Assembly: GCA_030533085.1 (NCBI GenBank)
Contig: JAUNJZ010000004.1
Coordinates: 18,684 to 82,683 of the forward strand
Origin: Synergistaceae bacterium
GTDB lineage: Bacteria; Synergistota; Synergistia; Synergistales; Synergistaceae
Length of the DNA stretch: 64,000 bases
Direction: 5' to 3'
A program made the position numbers and the translations under genes. The notes under the pieces were generated by a model that saw nothing but the letters and a program-made list of their open reading frames with translations, was not told the DNA's origin and ran no database searches. Positions 42,783-52,262 of the stretch are shown here, piece after piece. How positions within the stretch are numbered: position 1 is the stretch's first letter; each line of letters starts with the position of its first letter.

Positions 42783-43575
42783 TATTATCCTTAAAACCGA
42801 GGACGTGATGATAAAATTCGGCGGCCTTACAGCCGTCAGCGGCTTCACGACGGCGCTTGAACGCGGCTCGATAACCAGCCTCATCGGCCCGAACGGAGCC
42901 GGCAAGACGACCGCCTTCAACATCATCACAGGCTTTTACAAGCCGACCTCAGGGCGCGTGATCTTTGAAGGCGAGGATATCACGCAGCTGGAGCCGCATC
43001 TGGTCTGCAAGCGCGGCATAGCGCGCACCTTCCAGAACATCAGGCTTTTCGCTGGCGGCACAGTCCTTCAGAATGTGATGACGGCCTGCTGGGTGCGCCA
43101 GAAATCCCCGTGGTGGAGCGCCCCTTTGCAGCTTCCGCTCTTCCGCCGCGAGGAGCGTGAGATAGTCGAGCGCTCGATGGAGCTGCTGAAAGCCGTCGGC
43201 CTTGAAAAATATGCCTCCGAGGTGGCGACAGGGCTGCCGTACGGAGCGCAGCGCCGCCTTGAGATCTCTCGCGCGCTGGCGACGCAGCCGCGCCTGCTGC
43301 TGCTCGATGAACCGGCGGCCGGCATGAATCCGCAGGAAAGCCTGGAGCTGATGGATTTCATCAGAAGCATACGCGAGAGATTCAAAGTAACCATATTGAT
43401 GATAGAGCATGATATGAAGGTCGTCATGGGCGTTTCGGAGTGGATCCGCGTGCTGGACTACGGAGAGCTGATAGCCGAAGGAACGCCGGAGCAGATACGC
43501 TCCAATCCGAAAGTGATAGAGGCCTATCTTGGCAAAGAGGCCGCGGCGAACAGAGGCGGTGGAAAAGATGCTTAA
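42775..43575 (+). CDS. livG: Branched-chain amino acid ABC transporter ATP-binding protein LivG (system 2)
   Basis: The 266-residue ABC ATPase has Walker [10 protein letters not shown], 'ARTFQNIRLFAGGTVLQNVMTA', signature LPYGAQRRLEISRA and Walker B '[15 protein letters not shown]'. The start ATG 42775 has GGGAGG upstream and lies inside the livM end. A 23-residue in-frame extension was rejected. It overlaps livF by eight bases. Confidence 0.95.
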   Translation: MADIILKTEDVMIKFGGLTAVSGFTTALERGSITSLIGPNGAGKTTAFNIITGFYKPTSGRVIFEGEDITQLEPHLVCKRGIARTFQNIRLFAGGTVLQNVMTACWVRQKSPWWSAPLQLPLFRREEREIVERSMELLKAVGLEKYASEVATGLPYGAQRRLEISRALATQPRLLLLDEPAAGMNPQESLELMDFIRSIRERFKVTILMIEHDMKVVMGVSEWIRVLDYGELIAEGTPEQIRSNPKVIEAYLGKEAAANRGGGKDA

Positions 43576-44272
43576 AGTAAGGGAGCTCTCCGTCAGCTAC
43601 GGAGGCATTCAGGCGCTGCGCGGCATATCGCTGGATGTGCCGGTGGGAAAAATAGTCACGCTGATAGGGGCGAACGGCGCTGGAAAGAGCAGCACGCTGC
43701 GCGCGATCGCCGGACTTGTGAGAAACAAAAGCGGCAGCGCGACGTGGAAAGAAAAACATCTGCTCGGCCTGCCGCCCGAAGATGTGCTTGCGCGCGGCGT
43801 CGCGCTCTGCCCCGAGGGACGGAGGATATTCCCCCACCTCACAGTGCTTGAAAATCTCAGGCTGGGCGGCTACAGCTGCAAAAACAAAGCCGAAGAAGAG
43901 GCCGGCATAGAAAGAGCATTCGCCCTCTTCCCGCGTCTTCGCGAACGCTCGTGGCAAAAGGGCGGCACGCTCTCCGGCGGCGAACAGCAGATGCTTGCCG
44001 TAGGGCGCGCGCTGATGAGCGACCCGGAGCTGATAATGTTCGACGAACCCTCGATGGGACTTGCGCCGATACTGGTCGAAGAGGTATTCGACATCATCGG
44101 GCAGATCAACAAAGAGGGAAAGACCGTGCTGCTTGTAGAGCAGAACGCCTTTGCCGCGCTTAAAATAGCCGACTACGCCTATGTGCTTGAAGTGGGAGAA
44201 ATAACGCTGCAAGGCCCCGGCGAAAAGCTGCTGACCGACCCAAGGGTAATCAGCGCATACCTCGGCGGATAG
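43568..44272 (+). CDS. livF: Branched-chain amino acid ABC transporter ATP-binding protein LivF (system 2)
   Basis: The 234-residue ABC ATPase has Walker A GANGAGKSS, signature LSGGEQQMLAVGRA, Walker B 'LIMFDEPSMGLAP' and the LivF-type C-terminus 'VISAYLGG'. It starts at ATG 43568, overlapping livG; the longer frame adds only livG-overlapping residues. It completes the second liv operon and is followed by a terminator. Confidence 0.95.
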   Translation: MLKVRELSVSYGGIQALRGISLDVPVGKIVTLIGANGAGKSSTLRAIAGLVRNKSGSATWKEKHLLGLPPEDVLARGVALCPEGRRIFPHLTVLENLRLGGYSCKNKAEEEAGIERAFALFPRLRERSWQKGGTLSGGEQQMLAVGRALMSDPELIMFDEPSMGLAPILVEEVFDIIGQINKEGKTVLLVEQNAFAALKIADYAYVLEVGEITLQGPGEKLLTDPRVISAYLGG

Positions 44273-44278
44273 CAATAA

Positions 44279-44317
44279 GCAATAAAAAAGACGGGCTTTC
44301 GCCCGTTTTTTTATTGC
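44279..44317. terminator. Two-way terminator between livF and the PucR gene
   Basis: ACGGGC-TTTC-GCCCGT is flanked by A-rich and T-rich tracts, so it has a U-tract on both strands. It ends the second liv operon (plus) and the pucR gene (minus). Confidence 0.92.
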
Positions 44318-44332
44318 TTCCGCCGCGTCGTG

Positions 44333-45925
44333 TCAATAGCGATATTTATCTTTGTTTTTATAGATCATATAGGCAGTGATGATTGAATGCCTTTCTGACT
44401 GATTAAAATAATCAAGCCCGCATATATTTTTTATTTTTTGCAGCCTGTAACGGATAGAATTAACATGTACATTCTGCTCTTGCGCGGCTTCTTCCAAACC
44501 AGCATTCTCAACTACGCTTGAGAGCGTATGCAATATACAATCATTATGCCGTCTGTCATGTTCTACCAAAGGCATGATCGTTTCTTTCAGAAAAAACTCG
44601 CTTTCTCCCGATCCCGCTCCTCCGAGCAGCGCGAATTGCATAAGATTTTCCTTGTAATACACGACATTCGAACTTTCTCTGTTTTTAAACAGGAAAGAAT
44701 TTATTGCCATCCTGATACTGACGCGTAAATCAGAGAGCAATGTGACCGCGGGACCTATTGAGACATATATTTCTCTGTAATTTTCTGATATTTTTGTCAC
44801 ATTATATAAAAATCCGCGCAGTAAATCTTCTTCGTCTTCTTCACGGCTCTGACCGTCCACCAGGAGCGTAAATGAATCGGCGGCCTTATCCCATATATAC
44901 AAAAGATTTGGCTTGATGGCCATTAAATCAATAAGGAAACGCTGAACTACAGAAAAGTTGACTTTCGCATTGCTCTTCTTAGACTTGCTGTATTTTAATT
45001 GAATAGCCCGTATGCCGGAAGCGACGTCTATGGACTTTTTATTCAAGAACTGTATTATCTGTTTCTGATCTCGTTCAGGGCTGTTCATAATCATATCCAG
45101 CAAAGAGAGCAGAGAGTCGTTTTCCTGCTCCTGCCTGTCAAGCCACTTTATCGTTATAATATTGACCAGTTGCGTGATATACAGCCGCTGGCGATCCGAT
45201 AAGGCGTCCGCGCTCAACACGACGAGATAACCGTAACAATAACCGCGAGCGATACAGGGGAAAACGTGATATTCGTTCTCACAAAAATATTCCACACGGC
45301 TGGAGCTTGATTTGATGATATCCTTCACTGTCTGAAGCCTGTATTCGTGATCCGGCAGCTTTTGAAAAGAACGCAGCCCCCTCAGCTGCTTAAAATCCGT
45401 GGAGATCGTGAATGCGATCAGCCCCGAACGCCTCGCGAAATCAAGCAGCATCGAGTCAGCGCTCCCGTCCTCCAGCGCGGTCTTAAAAAGATATGTATAA
45501 TAATCGTTCAGCTGAATCAGGACATTGACGTGCGCCATATTAATCTCAAGCGTAATGCTTCTGATAATCTCACGGAATTTGACATCTTTGTCTACAACGA
45601 ACAGAGGTAGATTGCATTCGTCGGCGCATCTTATATATTCGGCGGGAACCTCGTTGAGAAAGCGATTGATTTTTATACAGACCCCCGAAGCCGTGTCGCG
45701 CATATTGCGTATAGCGGCAAGCCCCGCATCCACATTATCCTTGAATGCGTACCAGGTGGAAAGGACAAACACACCGCCGTCAATCCATTCATAGAAGTCT
45801 GGAGCTTCCTGTACCGTTACATATGTGACGCGGCGATGCAAGCCGCCCTTACCCGCTACCAGCCGGACATTATCTTTGAACATCGCGGTCTCTGCCAGCC
45901 ATTCGACATCTATAAATTCTCGCAC
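44333..45925 (-). CDS. PucR-family transcriptional regulator
   Basis: The 530-residue protein has an N-terminal PucR ligand-sensing domain (about 10-125, 'NVRLVAGKGGLHRRVTYVTVQEAPDFYEWIDGGVFVLSTW'), a central GGDEF/GAF-like region and a C-terminal PucR-type helix-turn-helix ('AQEQNVHVNSIRYRLQKIKNICGLD'). Such regulators respond to purines or amino acids and usually control neighbouring catabolic genes. The start is GTG 45925 because GGAGG lies eight bases upstream; an earlier GTG overlaps that site. It is divergent from the thiolase-CoA transferase-aminotransferase genes, which it probably controls through repeated motifs in the gap. Confidence 0.9.
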   Translation of the reverse strand: MREFIDVEWLAETAMFKDNVRLVAGKGGLHRRVTYVTVQEAPDFYEWIDGGVFVLSTWYAFKDNVDAGLAAIRNMRDTASGVCIKINRFLNEVPAEYIRCADECNLPLFVVDKDVKFREIIRSITLEINMAHVNVLIQLNDYYTYLFKTALEDGSADSMLLDFARRSGLIAFTISTDFKQLRGLRSFQKLPDHEYRLQTVKDIIKSSSSRVEYFCENEYHVFPCIARGYCYGYLVVLSADALSDRQRLYITQLVNIITIKWLDRQEQENDSLLSLLDMIMNSPERDQKQIIQFLNKKSIDVASGIRAIQLKYSKSKKSNAKVNFSVVQRFLIDLMAIKPNLLYIWDKAADSFTLLVDGQSREEDEEDLLRGFLYNVTKISENYREIYVSIGPAVTLLSDLRVSIRMAINSFLFKNRESSNVVYYKENLMQFALLGGAGSGESEFFLKETIMPLVEHDRRHNDCILHTLSSVVENAGLEEAAQEQNVHVNSIRYRLQKIKNICGLDYFNQSERHSIITAYMIYKNKDKYRY

Positions 45926-45981
45926 GACGCACACCTCCTATTTGTTAAGATTATAACAAAGGTTGCCTTGCAGCGTTTATA

Positions 45982-46138
45982 TTTTTGTATAAAAACATAG
46001 CAGATTATTTGTTATTTTATACAAACCAGAGCGTATATAAGAAGCGTTATGTCGCTATATCAGTGTATTTTTGGCTTTTTTGTTGTTTAATCACAGTTGC
46101 ATCCAGAAATCGGTTTTTGTATTTTTTTACAAAAACAT
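45982..46138. promoter_or_regulatory. Repeated operator-like motifs in the PucR/thiolase intergenic region
   Basis: A 17-base motif TTTTTGTATAAAAACAT (45982-45998) returns with two changes at 46122-46138, and its core returns inverted (TTTTATACAAA, 46015-46025, exact 11-base match). The second copy contains its own TTTTTGTA/TACAAAAA dyad (46114-46135). These are the natural candidates for PucR binding in the 336-base divergent region. Nothing else is seen there apart from A+T richness. Confidence 0.6.
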
Positions 46139-46261
46139 CCTCTGATTCTTATTTTGCAGAATATACCTGAAATTACCGACCATTGATATCTTAAATACGC
46201 ACACAGGCAGGTTCTACAAAAACGCACAACGCAACACCGTACGAAAGGTTGATGGTAAACA

Positions 46262-47461
46262 ATGAAAGAGGTTTATGTGATATCCGCCGCCAGAACTCCG
46301 ATAGGCTCTATAGGCGGAACCCTGAAAAACATCCAGCCGGAGGAGCTGCTGAAAGTAGCTCTTGAAGAGGCCGTCAAGAGGGCTGGTATCGACAAAAGCG
46401 CAATCGACGAAGTGATCTGCGGGCAGGCAAAGCAGACGACGGACGCGCCAAATATTGCTAGGGTCGTTTCGCTCATGATGCGGATACCGGAGGCTACGCC
46501 GGCATATACCGTTCATCGCCAGTGCGCCTCTGGAATGCAGGCGATACTCAGCGGTATGCAGCAAATCCAGTGCGGCTACTCCGATATCGTCCTTACCGGC
46601 GGAGTGGAGAGCATGAGCACCGCGCCTTTCTATATCAGAAACGCCAGATTCGGCGTCGGAAACGGCAACGGCGTTTTCGTAGACCCCAATATCGAAAGCC
46701 AGCCCAAAAGCCAGCCCAACGACATCTACGGGACTTTCTCGATGATCCAGACTGCCGACAACGTGGCGAAGCAATTCGGCATATCCCGTGAAGCGCAAGA
46801 CGAATTTGCCCTCGCGAGCCAAACAAAGGCCGTCGCGGCGATTGATTCAGGGCGCTTTAAAGACGAGATAACGCCGGTTACCATACCACAGCGCAAGAAA
46901 GATCCTGTTGTTTTTGATACGGACGAATTTCCCAAGCGCGACACAAATATGGAAAAGCTGTCAAAGCTCAAGACAATATTCCCTGACGGCTTCGTAACGG
47001 CCGGCAACGCCTCCGGACGCAACGACGGCGCGGCCGCTCTCTTGATAGCCTCAAAGGAGAAAGTTGAAGAACTCGGACTCAAACCGATGGCCCGCATAAT
47101 CGCCGGATGCGCCGCAGGCGTCGACCCGCGCATAATGGGAATGGGGCCAGTTGCCGCTACTCGCAGGCTGATGAAAATGCTCGAAGCGCAGAAACTCGGC
47201 CTTGATGATTTCGGCCTTGTCGAAATCAACGAAGCCTTTGCGGCACAGTCCGTAGCCTGCGTCAACGAACTCGGTTTGAATCCTGAAATAGTCAATGTCA
47301 ACGGCGGCGCCATCGCGCTGGGACACCCGCTCGGATGCTCAGGGGCGAGGATCTCAACAACGCTGCTCTACGAAATGCAGAAGAGGGATGTTCGCTACGG
47401 ACTGGCGACAATATGCATCGCGGGCGGCCTTGGAATGGCAATGGCCTTTGAAAAAGCCTGA
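46262..47461 (+). CDS. Thiolase (acetyl-CoA C-acyltransferase)
   Basis: The 399-residue thiolase has nucleophile Cys88 in HRQCASGMQA, 'NEAFAAQ', His355 in 'GGAIALGHPLGCSG' and Cys385 in 'CIAGGLGM'. It can cleave a 3-oxoacyl-CoA with CoA (for acetoacetyl-CoA, to two acetyl-CoA) or run in reverse. It is the first gene after the PucR-site region and is followed at 20 bases by a CoA transferase, a set typical for acetoacetate use. The direction and exact chain length cannot be told from the sequence. The ribosome binding site is weak. Confidence 0.94.
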   Translation: MKEVYVISAARTPIGSIGGTLKNIQPEELLKVALEEAVKRAGIDKSAIDEVICGQAKQTTDAPNIARVVSLMMRIPEATPAYTVHRQCASGMQAILSGMQQIQCGYSDIVLTGGVESMSTAPFYIRNARFGVGNGNGVFVDPNIESQPKSQPNDIYGTFSMIQTADNVAKQFGISREAQDEFALASQTKAVAAIDSGRFKDEITPVTIPQRKKDPVVFDTDEFPKRDTNMEKLSKLKTIFPDGFVTAGNASGRNDGAAALLIASKEKVEELGLKPMARIIAGCAAGVDPRIMGMGPVAATRRLMKMLEAQKLGLDDFGLVEINEAFAAQSVACVNELGLNPEIVNVNGGAIALGHPLGCSGARISTTLLYEMQKRDVRYGLATICIAGGLGMAMAFEKA

Positions 47462-47480
47462 GAGAAAGGAGGTGGAGAAA

Positions 47481-48149
47481 ATGCAGAACACGGAATGCGC
47501 AAAGCTTCGTTCCTTTGAAGAGGCGATGGAGCTCATAAAAGACGGTGATAAAATATTTATCAGCGGTTTTGGCAACGCCGGCGACCCAAAGCAGCTTATA
47601 AAAGCCCTTGTTGAAACGGACAGAAAAGAGCTCACGATCATCAGCAATGACCTCGGCTCGCCAAATGTCGGATTGGGACAGCTGTTGACAAAGAAGAAGA
47701 TAAAGGGACTCATCGGCACTTACTACAACTGGAATACAGAGGTCGCCGACGCTTATAACGCCGGGGAAATCACAGTGGAACTCGTACCGCAGGGTTCTTT
47801 CGCCGAGGGCATCAGAGCGGCCGGTGTCGGCGCCGCGGGCTTTTACACAAAAACGGCTGTAGGCACGGAGCTTGCCAAAGGCAAAGAGACAAAAGAATTC
47901 AACGGCGAAACATATCTGCTCCAGGAGGCTATCCATGGCGATGTCGCTCTCATCTGCGCTGATAAGGCCGACGAATTGGGAAACCTCGTGTACCATAAAA
48001 CCGCCAGAAATTTCAACCCTGTAATGGCAATGGCTGCTAAAACAGTCATCGCAGAAGTGGGAGAAATTGTTCCGGCCGGAACGCTGGACCCCGAAAGCAT
48101 TGTAACGCCGCATATTTTTGTGGACGCTATCGTATTAAGGAGCTGCTAG
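47481..48149 (+). CDS. 3-oxoacid CoA-transferase, subunit A
   Basis: The 222-residue protein is a family I CoA-transferase alpha subunit with 'LIKDGDKIFISGFGNAGDPKQLIKALVE' (the GxGxxG-type CoA site), 'VELVPQGSFAEGIRAAGVGAAGFYT' and 'ARNFNPVMAMAAKTVIAEV'. With subunit B it moves CoA from an acyl-CoA to a 3-oxoacid such as acetoacetate. The start ATG 47481 has AAAGGAGG nearby; the long upstream in-frame extension covers the thiolase end and was rejected. Two bases separate it from subunit B. Confidence 0.94.
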   Translation: MQNTECAKLRSFEEAMELIKDGDKIFISGFGNAGDPKQLIKALVETDRKELTIISNDLGSPNVGLGQLLTKKKIKGLIGTYYNWNTEVADAYNAGEITVELVPQGSFAEGIRAAGVGAAGFYTKTAVGTELAKGKETKEFNGETYLLQEAIHGDVALICADKADELGNLVYHKTARNFNPVMAMAAKTVIAEVGEIVPAGTLDPESIVTPHIFVDAIVLRSC

Positions 48150-48151
48150 AA

Positions 48152-48829
48152 ATGTTTACCTTTACCGAAGAAGAGGCGAAAATCAGAATCGCAAAATATA
48201 TCGCCAAAGAGTTCGACGAAATGAGCAAAGATCACGACCTGTTTGTAAACCTCGGCGTAGGTATCCCCACGATGGTAGCCGACCACACCGCGAGCAAGCG
48301 GGTATTCCTACAGGCGGAAAACGGAATGCTGGGAGTAGGCCCCGTTGCCGATGAGGCGCATATTGACCCGCTGCTTATCAACGCCGGGCGCGCAAAGGTG
48401 ACAGAAACAAAGGGCTGCAGTTACATGAACAGCGCCGATTCTTTCGGGATGATTCGCGGCGGACACGTGGACGCGACAGTCATCGGAGCCTTTGAGGTGG
48501 ATGAAAAGGGCAACGTCGCCAACTGGATTATCCCAAACGGCAAAATGCTCGGCGTAGGCGGCGCGATGGATCTGGTATCGGGCGCAAAAAAAGTCTACAT
48601 TGCGATGCAGCACGTATCCAAAAAAGGGAAAAGCAAGCTGGTACGCGCGTGTTCTCTCCCAGTTACGGGATACGGCGCTGTCGATACCGTCGTCACGGAA
48701 TATGCCGTCTTCAAATTTGAGAATGGGCAGATGACGTTGACAGCCAAGGCGAAGGGAATGACATTTGACAAATTAAAAGCAATTACGGAAGCAGAATATT
48801 CCATTGCAAAAAATTTATCTGATTTTTAA
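48152..48829 (+). CDS. 3-oxoacid CoA-transferase, subunit B
   Basis: The 225-residue beta subunit contains the catalytic Glu56 in 'LQAENGMLGVGP', 'VNLGVGIPTMVADH' and 'GAMDLVSGAKKVYIAMQH'. It forms the heteromeric transferase with subunit A. The pair sits between thiolase and two aminotransferases, suggesting that a 3-oxoacid produced by transamination is activated here and then split by the thiolase. The preferred acid is unknown. Confidence 0.94.
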   Translation: MFTFTEEEAKIRIAKYIAKEFDEMSKDHDLFVNLGVGIPTMVADHTASKRVFLQAENGMLGVGPVADEAHIDPLLINAGRAKVTETKGCSYMNSADSFGMIRGGHVDATVIGAFEVDEKGNVANWIIPNGKMLGVGGAMDLVSGAKKVYIAMQHVSKKGKSKLVRACSLPVTGYGAVDTVVTEYAVFKFENGQMTLTAKAKGMTFDKLKAITEAEYSIAKNLSDF

Positions 48830-48892
48830 GAACGAAATTAAAGTATAGGGTTATTCTATATTTTACGACACGATCTGAAAGGGGATTTTTGC

Positions 48893-50233
48893 ATGCCATC
48901 GAATTTGATTCCGCGTAATTACAAATCAGATTATTTGAAAGCTTCGCGCGGCAAAGGTATTTATATCTATGACAATGACGGTACGCCTTATATTGATGGC
49001 TGTTGTGGCGCTCTTGTATCCGGATTAGGGCATGGTAACACAGAAATAATAGATGCTATTACCGAGCAATACCACAAAATTGAGTTTGCGCATCCTTCTA
49101 GATGGTCATGTGATATTGTTGAAAAAGCAGCGACTGCTGTTGCCGACTTTGCGCCGGAAAGTCTTGACAATGTATGGTTTGTCTGCGGAGGTAGCGAGGC
49201 TATTGAGTCTGCCATAAAACTTGCGCGACAGTATTATTACGAAAGAGATGGGATCAACACAAGTAAACATTTAACAATTGGAAGATGGTACTCCTATCAC
49301 GGAAGCACCTTAGGCACAATGTCTGTATGCGCCTCAATTGCACGACGCAGAGTATTTGCTCCTTTGTTAAGAGATCATCCCAAGATAGAGAATTCATATT
49401 GCTATCGTTGCCCTTATGGCAAAACATACCCCTCTTGCAACGTAATGTGCGCGCATAAACTGGAAGAAACGATCCGTCGTATAGGAGCTCAATACATTAC
49501 TTCGTTTATCGCAGAGCCAGTGGTGGGTTCTTCAATTTGTGCTCTTACACCCCCCAAGGAATATTGGCCAATTGTCAGAGACATCTGCACAAAGTACGAT
49601 ATCCTCCTTATCGCAGATGAAGTTATGAGCGGCTGTGGCAGAACGGGCGAAAATTTTGCTGTAAATCACTGGGACGTCATTCCCGACATCATTGTGACGG
49701 CTAAGGGGCTTGCCGCGGGCTATGTCCCAACAGGCGCAATTATTACTAAGAGCAATTTAGTCGAGGCAATTAAGAATGGTACTGGCGGATTTGTGCATGG
49801 ACACACCTATAATGGCAACCCCATCTGCGCTGCTGCGGTTGTAGCAGTATTAGAGTTTATGAAGAAAAATGACATTGTTTGCAATGCAAAAGTTATAGGC
49901 GAAAAACTCAGAAAAGGACTGGAAAAGATAGCTTCGGAAAACCCGATTGTTGGTGAGGTTCGTGGACTCGGAATGCAGTTAGGCGTAGAACTTGTAGCGG
50001 ATAAAATGTCCAGAAAACCGTTTGATCCCAATCTTAAAGTAGCGCAGGTTGCTGCCCAAAAACTTATTGATGAAAAACTTATAGTTTATCCCAGTACTGG
50101 GACAATTGATGGCATTGAAGGAGATAATTTCCTTATCGCTCCTCCTCTCGTCACAACAGAAACGGAAACTGATGACATACTCGAGAGACTCCGGAATGGG
50201 CTTGCAAGTACAGCCAATGAGATGCTCCTTTAA
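48893..50233 (+). CDS. Class III aminotransferase, copy 1, with four-cysteine insert
   Basis: The 446-residue PLP enzyme is a class III (omega/beta-amino acid type) aminotransferase: 'GGSEAIESAIKLARQY', 'GRWYSYHGSTLGTMS', 'LLIADEVMSGCGRTG' and Schiff-base Lys271 in 'TAKGLAAGYVPTGA'. An insert has Cys170-x2-Cys173-x8-Cys182-x3-Cys186, repeated in the paralogue. The family transfers amino groups from beta-, gamma- or omega-amino acids. It follows the CoA-transferase genes by about 60 bases, with AAAGGGG before the ATG. Codon usage and base composition are more A+T rich than in the thiolase and CoA-transferase genes. The substrate is inferred only from context. Confidence 0.9.
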   Translation: MPSNLIPRNYKSDYLKASRGKGIYIYDNDGTPYIDGCCGALVSGLGHGNTEIIDAITEQYHKIEFAHPSRWSCDIVEKAATAVADFAPESLDNVWFVCGGSEAIESAIKLARQYYYERDGINTSKHLTIGRWYSYHGSTLGTMSVCASIARRRVFAPLLRDHPKIENSYCYRCPYGKTYPSCNVMCAHKLEETIRRIGAQYITSFIAEPVVGSSICALTPPKEYWPIVRDICTKYDILLIADEVMSGCGRTGENFAVNHWDVIPDIIVTAKGLAAGYVPTGAIITKSNLVEAIKNGTGGFVHGHTYNGNPICAAAVVAVLEFMKKNDIVCNAKVIGEKLRKGLEKIASENPIVGEVRGLGMQLGVELVADKMSRKPFDPNLKVAQVAAQKLIDEKLIVYPSTGTIDGIEGDNFLIAPPLVTTETETDDILERLRNGLASTANEMLL

Positions 50234-50375
50234 GCTCATTGTTATAACGATAGCCCAATCTCTCATTGTGCGCCATAGTCTTGCCTTGTTTTAAGATATA
50301 AAACAACCAAGGCGAAAATTAGCCCAAGGAGTCTATTATAATTCAAGTAAAATTATTAAAATGGGAGGAATAAAG

Positions 50376-51701
50376 TTGCCAGTTTTTCCAAGAAATTTTC
50401 AACGAAAGTTTCCAAAGATAACGCACGGAGATGGGATATACCTCATTGACGATAAGGGGAACCGCTACCTTGACGGATGTTCTGGAGCTGTCTCCGCCAA
50501 TATTGGCTATGGGAATCAAGAAATAGCCAAGGCCATTTATGATCAGCTCTGTAAGGTTTCCTTTGCGCACGGTTCTATTTGGGAGACTGAGATAAATGAG
50601 CTTGCAGCCCAAAAAATACTCGGCATCGCCCCTAAAGGGTTTAACTATGTCTGGTATGTCAACGCAGGAAGCGAGGCTACGGAAGCCGCTATAAAAATGG
50701 CTCGCCAATATTTCCTCGAGCGGGACGGTGTGTCAGAAAAACATCTTGTGATAGGCAGAAATAATGGATACCACGGCAGTACACTTGGGACGCTAGGTAT
50801 CGGAGGTAACGTAAACCGCCGAAAGCTTTTTATGACAATGATAAAAGATCACCCAAAAGTTGAGACACATTATTGTTACAGGTGCCCTTTCAATAAACAA
50901 TATCCTGGCTGTAATCTTGAATGTGCCCGATCGCTCGAAGAAAATATTAACCGCATCGGAGCACAGTATGTTTCGTCCTTTATCGCGGAGCCAATAATAG
51001 GCTCAACAGCCGGCGCAGTGGTTGCTCCCCCCGAGTACTGGGGGATCGTCCGCGAAATATGCAATAGATACGATATTCTCCTAATTGCAGATGAAGTCAT
51101 GACAGGAGTTGGCAGAACTGGTAAAAATTACTGTGTTGAGCATTGGGGGATAACCCCAGACATTATCGCTTCTGCAAAAGGGCTTGCCTCATGTTACTTC
51201 CCAGCAGGAGCCACAATTGTAACACAAAAGGTTGCTGACGCTTTTGCAAATGGAAGCGGGGTCTTTGCGCATAGTCATACTTTTAACGGGATGCCAGCCG
51301 CTTCAGCAGCTATCAATGCGGTTCTTGATTTTTATATAAAAAATCATCTCTGCGACAATGCGGCAGAAATGGGCAAGATAATGGAAAAATACTCTCAGCA
51401 GATACTTAGCTGTGAGTATGTTGGTGATGTCAGAGGCAAAGGCCTCATGTGGGGTTTTGAATTTGTAAAAGATAAGGCAACGAAAGAACCTTTTACGAGG
51501 AACGAAGGTGTAGGTATGAAGTTCAGAGATTTCTGCCTACAAAGAGGCTTCACGGTCTATCCAGGAGCAAGCATGGTTGACGGGGTAAACGGAGACAACA
51601 TAATAATAGCTCCGCCGCTCATAATAACAGAACAAAAGCTTATTGAGCTCCTTGATATGCTTGTCGACGCGCTAAATGCGTTTGCGAAAGAACTATATTA
51701 G
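50376..51701 (+). CDS. Class III aminotransferase, copy 2, with four-cysteine insert
   Basis: This 441-residue paralogue of the preceding gene has the same layout: 'NAGSEATEAAIKMARQY', 'YHGSTLGTL', 'LLIADEVMTGVGRTG', Schiff-base Lys in 'SAKGLASCYFPAGA' and the same C-x2-C-x8-C-x3-C insert. The start is taken as TTG 50376, seven bases after GGGAGG and aligned with the N-terminus of copy 1; the upstream ATG at 50361 overlaps the ribosome binding site. It is followed by TRAP transporter genes 12 bases later. The two copies may form a heteromer or act on different amino acids. Confidence 0.9.
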   Translation: MPVFPRNFQRKFPKITHGDGIYLIDDKGNRYLDGCSGAVSANIGYGNQEIAKAIYDQLCKVSFAHGSIWETEINELAAQKILGIAPKGFNYVWYVNAGSEATEAAIKMARQYFLERDGVSEKHLVIGRNNGYHGSTLGTLGIGGNVNRRKLFMTMIKDHPKVETHYCYRCPFNKQYPGCNLECARSLEENINRIGAQYVSSFIAEPIIGSTAGAVVAPPEYWGIVREICNRYDILLIADEVMTGVGRTGKNYCVEHWGITPDIIASAKGLASCYFPAGATIVTQKVADAFANGSGVFAHSHTFNGMPAASAAINAVLDFYIKNHLCDNAAEMGKIMEKYSQQILSCEYVGDVRGKGLMWGFEFVKDKATKEPFTRNEGVGMKFRDFCLQRGFTVYPGASMVDGVNGDNIIIAPPLIITEQKLIELLDMLVDALNAFAKELY

Positions 51702-51713
51702 GTGGTGAACGTG

Positions 51714-52262
51714 ATGAAATTGCCCGACAATGTCATTAAAGGCTGGAATATTGTTGGAAAAATTCAGGGAGGAATTGTTGTATTCTTCCTTGTATTTACC
51801 ATGCTTCTGATCTTTGCACAGGTCGTCTTGAGATATGTGTTTAGTGCTCCGTTGATGGGAATAGAAGATTACCTTCTAATACCTATCGCATGGATGTATA
51901 TGATCGGTGCTGCTCTTGCCTCGTTCCACAGGGCACATATAGATTGCGGGATTATATTGCTCTATATCAAACGTAAAACGACCTATAAGCTACTAATGCT
52001 TATGAGAAGCGCGATAATGCTCGGAGTCTGCCTATGGCTTCTCAAATGGGCGTATTGGTACTACCTGTATCTGCTGAGAGTCGATAAGACCAGCGCGCTT
52101 GGCTATATAAGAATGGTTTATGTCGAATCAGCAGCTTTCTTCGGCATACTCTTGATGACTATTTTCACAGCTGTTGAGTTTACTGACTGGATTCTCATAA
52201 TTTCTGGCAAAAAAGACATTAATTTTGTGCCTATCGGAGGTGGCGTGAGCAATGATAACTAG
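51714..52262 (+). CDS. dctQ: TRAP transporter small permease (DctQ type), cluster 1
   Basis: The 182-residue protein has four hydrophobic helices and the DctQ pattern 'QVVLRYVFSAPLMGIEDYLLIPIAWMYMIGAALASFHRAHIDCG'. It is the small membrane subunit of a sodium-driven TRAP transporter that works with DctM and the periplasmic DctP encoded downstream. ATG 51714 follows AGGTGGTGA; the GTG at 51702 is a less likely start. It overlaps dctM by 11 bases. Confidence 0.9.
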   Translation: MKLPDNVIKGWNIVGKIQGGIVVFFLVFTMLLIFAQVVLRYVFSAPLMGIEDYLLIPIAWMYMIGAALASFHRAHIDCGIILLYIKRKTTYKLLMLMRSAIMLGVCLWLLKWAYWYYLYLLRVDKTSALGYIRMVYVESAAFFGILLMTIFTAVEFTDWILIISGKKDINFVPIGGGVSNDN

